From NCBI GenBank assembly GCA_014529385.2, contig CM043944.1:174742740-174806739 (forward strand): DNA of 64,000 bases, given 5' to 3'. The translations under genes were made by a program, and so were the position numbers. The notes below the pieces were generated by a model. That model had not been told where the DNA came from and searched no databases. It saw nothing but the letters and a program-made list of their open reading frames with translations. This stretch comes from Adiantum capillus-veneris (lineage: Eukaryota > Streptophyta > Polypodiopsida > Polypodiales > Pteridaceae). Of this stretch, positions 61,420 to 64,000 are shown in pieces (position 1 is the stretch's first letter; every line of letters starts with the position of its first letter).

Positions 61420-62591
61420 GCAGGGCAAGGGTTCAGTTAGCCTAGATTAGGAAGTTTTTTGGCATTTTTGTGAGTCTATTCGCAGACCGTGCATGTCCAG
61501 ACACATACAGTAGATGCATACCCTCTGGTTGCACATAACATGATCATCAAATTTCCATCAAAACCCATCAGGAGCATTTTTACAGTGCATAGACCAATTT
61601 TCCCTATTTTAGTCATTTTTCACTTATTATTTTTAAGTGACTTTTGTTGAGAACTAGGTAGGGAAAACTTTGCAAGTGAATATATAAGAAACCCTAGCGC
61701 TAGCACTTTCTGGCAGAAGAGGCAGCAGGGACCTGACATCCAACAGTGCATCTTCTCAACAAGAATCCCCCCGGGCGGATAGCTTAGCATTTTCAGCCAA
61801 GGACCAAAGATCAAGACAGCCAGCGTTTTTCATTGCTTGCAGATCACCCAGCGTTTTGCATTTGCAAATCAACTTGGCGACAACAAGACACAGCAAGACA
61901 TCTAGCGTTTTTGCAGCATACGCCGAAATCAGCCTAGCGTTTTTGGAGCAGCGCAGTAGCCCAGAGTTTTGTAATTCCTCTGTGACAAAACCGAGAATGG
62001 CATCAGCGTTTTCAGTTTTCAGTTTTCAGTATCAAGACTCTATAGTAGAACCCCCAAACCTCGTAGATCTCACCCTCCCGCAACAGATTCTCGTCGCACA
62101 GTCAGATCAGCGAGCGTTTGTAGATTCAGCCCGGAAAATGCAGATTTCAGCATCTGCGTTTTCAGCACGTCGTCGTTGCATCGCCGTCGTCACCGACATA
62201 GAGTCAGAATTTAATAGATAAGAATTTGCAGATTTTAGCCATTAGTGTTTTCAGATTTCAGCGCGTCTCGTCGTCGTCCTTACCGTCATCGACATTGTCG
62301 ACAAGTCCAAAGCATTGTAGAGATTTGTGCAATCAATATAGACCACTCTCGCCATAGAGAGTGGGGCCTTCAGAGGAGGGTTTGACAACATTTTGGTGTC
62401 GTATTCTTCTCTCTCTATCTCTCAGTCTCAGCACCTTCATTCACAGTGTTTGCCACTTTGTTTGTGATCATTTGCACTTTCTCACGAAAGGAACGGAAGG
62501 CTCTCCCTTCCATAGGTAAAAGGAACCTTGAGCACAGTTCGGAGCACTCATCTTGAGCAAAGTTCAACATTCATTTCCGCTGCACCTTACA
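61420..62591 (+). repeat. Family C LTR lacking its first ~46 bp
   Basis: Starts GCAGGGCAAGGGTTCAG, internal to the C LTR, directly against the A LTR, and runs to CTGCACCTTACA. It carries an array of AGCGTTTT motifs at about 61822, 61850, 61900, 61937, 62002, 62111 and 62153. The missing 46 bp are at 47188-47233 on the opposite strand. Confidence 0.85.
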
Positions 62592-62884
62592 TTTTGGGGT
62601 TGTACTTTTAGCAACCCTTGTAACCTTTATAAGTGTGGGCAAGGCTCCCACTTCTCAGAGCATCTGGATGCAGAGTCTGAGAGTGAGACCTCCCACTCCC
62701 TTGTACTTTGAGTTGCAGATTAATACAAAAAGAACTACCAAAAGGGGCGCCAGTCTTTGGGTCCAACATCTCTAGGCATGGAACTTCGCCGGGCCGTGTC
62801 AAATCAATTGTGAACTATTTTTGAAGTGAATTCCTGTCATGTCACGATAGAATCTTGACTTGGAGTGTCCATGTCTATTATACA
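62592..62884 (+). repeat. Family A LTR, R/U5 part
   Basis: TTTTGGGGTTGTACTTTTAG through GCATCTGGATGCAGAGTCTG and the R/U5 core, ending GTCCATGTCTATTATACA. The U3 side is replaced by the C LTR that ends at 62591. No primer-binding site follows. Confidence 0.8.
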
Positions 62885-63347
62885 CACCCTCCCCCCCCCG
62901 GGTCACACTGCCCTCCTGCCCTGCCCGCACTGCCACATTGCCCTCGCCTTCCAACTATTGTTTTTTCTTCCCCTCAACCCATTGCCCGGGCTGCCTTGAA
63001 AGTACTGAGCAGCCCAAAACCCTTAGCCCTCCCCCCCTCCCTTGCCCCTTGGCCGCCTGCTGTCTATTTTCAACTTCTTGCCAGGGTGACTAGCCGCCTC
63101 TGGGTTGGTCAGCAAGGTGCCCCCCTTCGTCATCTTCGCTATGCCTCAACCCTGGGGTTTCTTCACAGCAGCAGCCATAGATGGAGGATTCTACTCCGAC
63201 TGAGAAATACTCCGCAGAACCCACCATCCGACTTGCACTCGTGCAAATGGAGCAAGCAAGCCTTGCGATAGACGTGGAGCTCCTGGAGGCCACCTCTATT
63301 ATCCACAAGATTATTAGTACCCGACCTAGTAGAGGCAAGGCGTCACG
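62885..63347 (+). other. Unidentified C-rich stretch with short open frame
   Basis: 62890-63110 is C-rich (runs of C, CCCTGCCC and TTGCCC). An open frame starts at ATG 63181 (MEDSTPTEKYSAEPTIRLAL, then VQMEQASLAIDVELLEATSI) and remains open into the C LTR. I do not recognise it; its amphipathic pattern could be part of a lost gag, but that is a guess. Confidence 0.4.
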
Positions 63348-64000
63348 TGAAACATCGAACCCTATGTGTCCGTGGACAAGCTACAGCATGACTAGGGTTC
63401 AATTCAGTCAAGTCTGTCTAGAATAGAAAGTGATCTGGCACTTTTGTGAGTCTGTTCGCAGACCGTGCATGTCCAGGCACTTAGATTAGATTCATATCCT
63501 CCGGTTGCACACAACATGATCATCAGCATTACCATCAGAATCCATCAGGGGAATTTTCCAGTGCATTAAATCTATTTTCTCTATTTTTAAAATTTTTCAC
63601 TTATTTATTAAGTGACTTTTGTTGGGAACTAGGTAGGGCAATTTTGCTAAGATAATATATAAGCAACCTAGCACTAGCACTATCTGGTAGAGGAGGAGAA
63701 TGGGCATCAGGCAATTTATTGCGGTAGGCTTCTCTCTCTCACTCTCAGCAAGAACAAGAACCCATCAGCCTGGCGTTTTTCCACAAAGCAACCTGGCATT
63801 TTCAGCAAGGAAAAGCTAGCAATTTCAGCGTTGCCCCGGCGATCTTCAGCAGCGTTTTCCATCACAGATTCAGCCCTACACTTGGCGTTTTTGAACAGCC
63901 TCAGCCAGCGTTTTGAGGATAGCAACCTCAGCGGTTTTGACAGCCCTAATCAGCGTTTTGTACCAACACTTCAGTACTAGCAGCATAGCGTTTTTGTAGC
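63348..64000 (+). repeat. Family C LTR, runs off the window
   Basis: CGTCACGTGAAACATCGAAC (decayed TGTCACGTGACA start) through the same order of blocks as 61420-62591. There is an AGCGTTTT/GGCGTTTT array at about 63772, 63870, 63885, 63908, 63951 and 63988. The 3' end lies outside the window. Confidence 0.85.

Overview
The window is a dense nest of plant-type retrotransposons, with no recognisable cellular gene, tRNA, rRNA or CRISPR array. A land plant is indicated by several things: primer-binding sites complementary to plant initiator Met-tRNA (TGGTATCAGAGC) in at least five LTR families or subfamilies, Ty3/gypsy elements with chromodomain-like integrase tails, a Tat-like gypsy element with two RNase H domains, a Tnt1/Tork-like copia element, AAACCCTAA telo-box motifs in LTRs, and long GA microsatellites. 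The exact lineage cannot be read from the sequence. The coiled-coil ORF1 of the LINE and the dominant gypsy families are not ones I associate with common flowering plants, so a fern, lycophyte or other non-flowering plant is a weak guess.

Families, as named here. A: chromovirus-like Ty3/gypsy, LTR about 520-710 bp, ends TGTCAC...GTTACA, in at least three U3 subfamilies. B: gag-protease-only element, LTR about 680-730 bp, whose R/U5 region is homologous to that of A. C: gag-protease element with LTRs of about 1.1 kb. D: copia. E: Tat-like gypsy, LTR about 1.3 kb. Plus one LINE.

Layout. 378-4650: broken A element on + (A1), carrying a deleted A copy on - (777-2113) inside its LTR and a solo A LTR (2992-3677) inside its gag. 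4651-6112: pol piece on -. 6113-6537 and 19132-21457: two halves of one A element on - (H1), split by A2. A2 is 6538-19126 (+, target duplication GCAGG/GCAAG), itself carrying A3 (LTRs 8821-9366 and 16971-17496, target duplication TCTCC). A 5.2-kb inversion (about 8025-13260) has scrambled A2 and A3. 21458-23884: deleted B copy (B2). 23885-47187: A LTR, integrase pieces and 3' LTR (A4), interrupted by B1 (24730-34502, itself holding C1, 27332-32971), by copia D1 (36148-41678) and by the LINE (42130-46734). 47188-61419: probably a second inverted block with a C remnant, an A LTR and gag start, an A pol on -, element E (51499-60052), and an A gag plus LTR on -. 61420-64000: C and A LTR pieces and one short unidentified stretch.

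Best-preserved coding capacity: both LINE ORFs, the E polyprotein (one frame, two TAG stops) and the copia polyprotein (one early frameshift and two stops, yet nearly identical LTRs). A, B and C copies are decayed. Points most worth checking are the two inferred inversions, the shared R/U5 of autonomous family A and gag-protease-only family B, the LINE with both ORFs in one frame across a single TAG, and the motif array in the C LTR.
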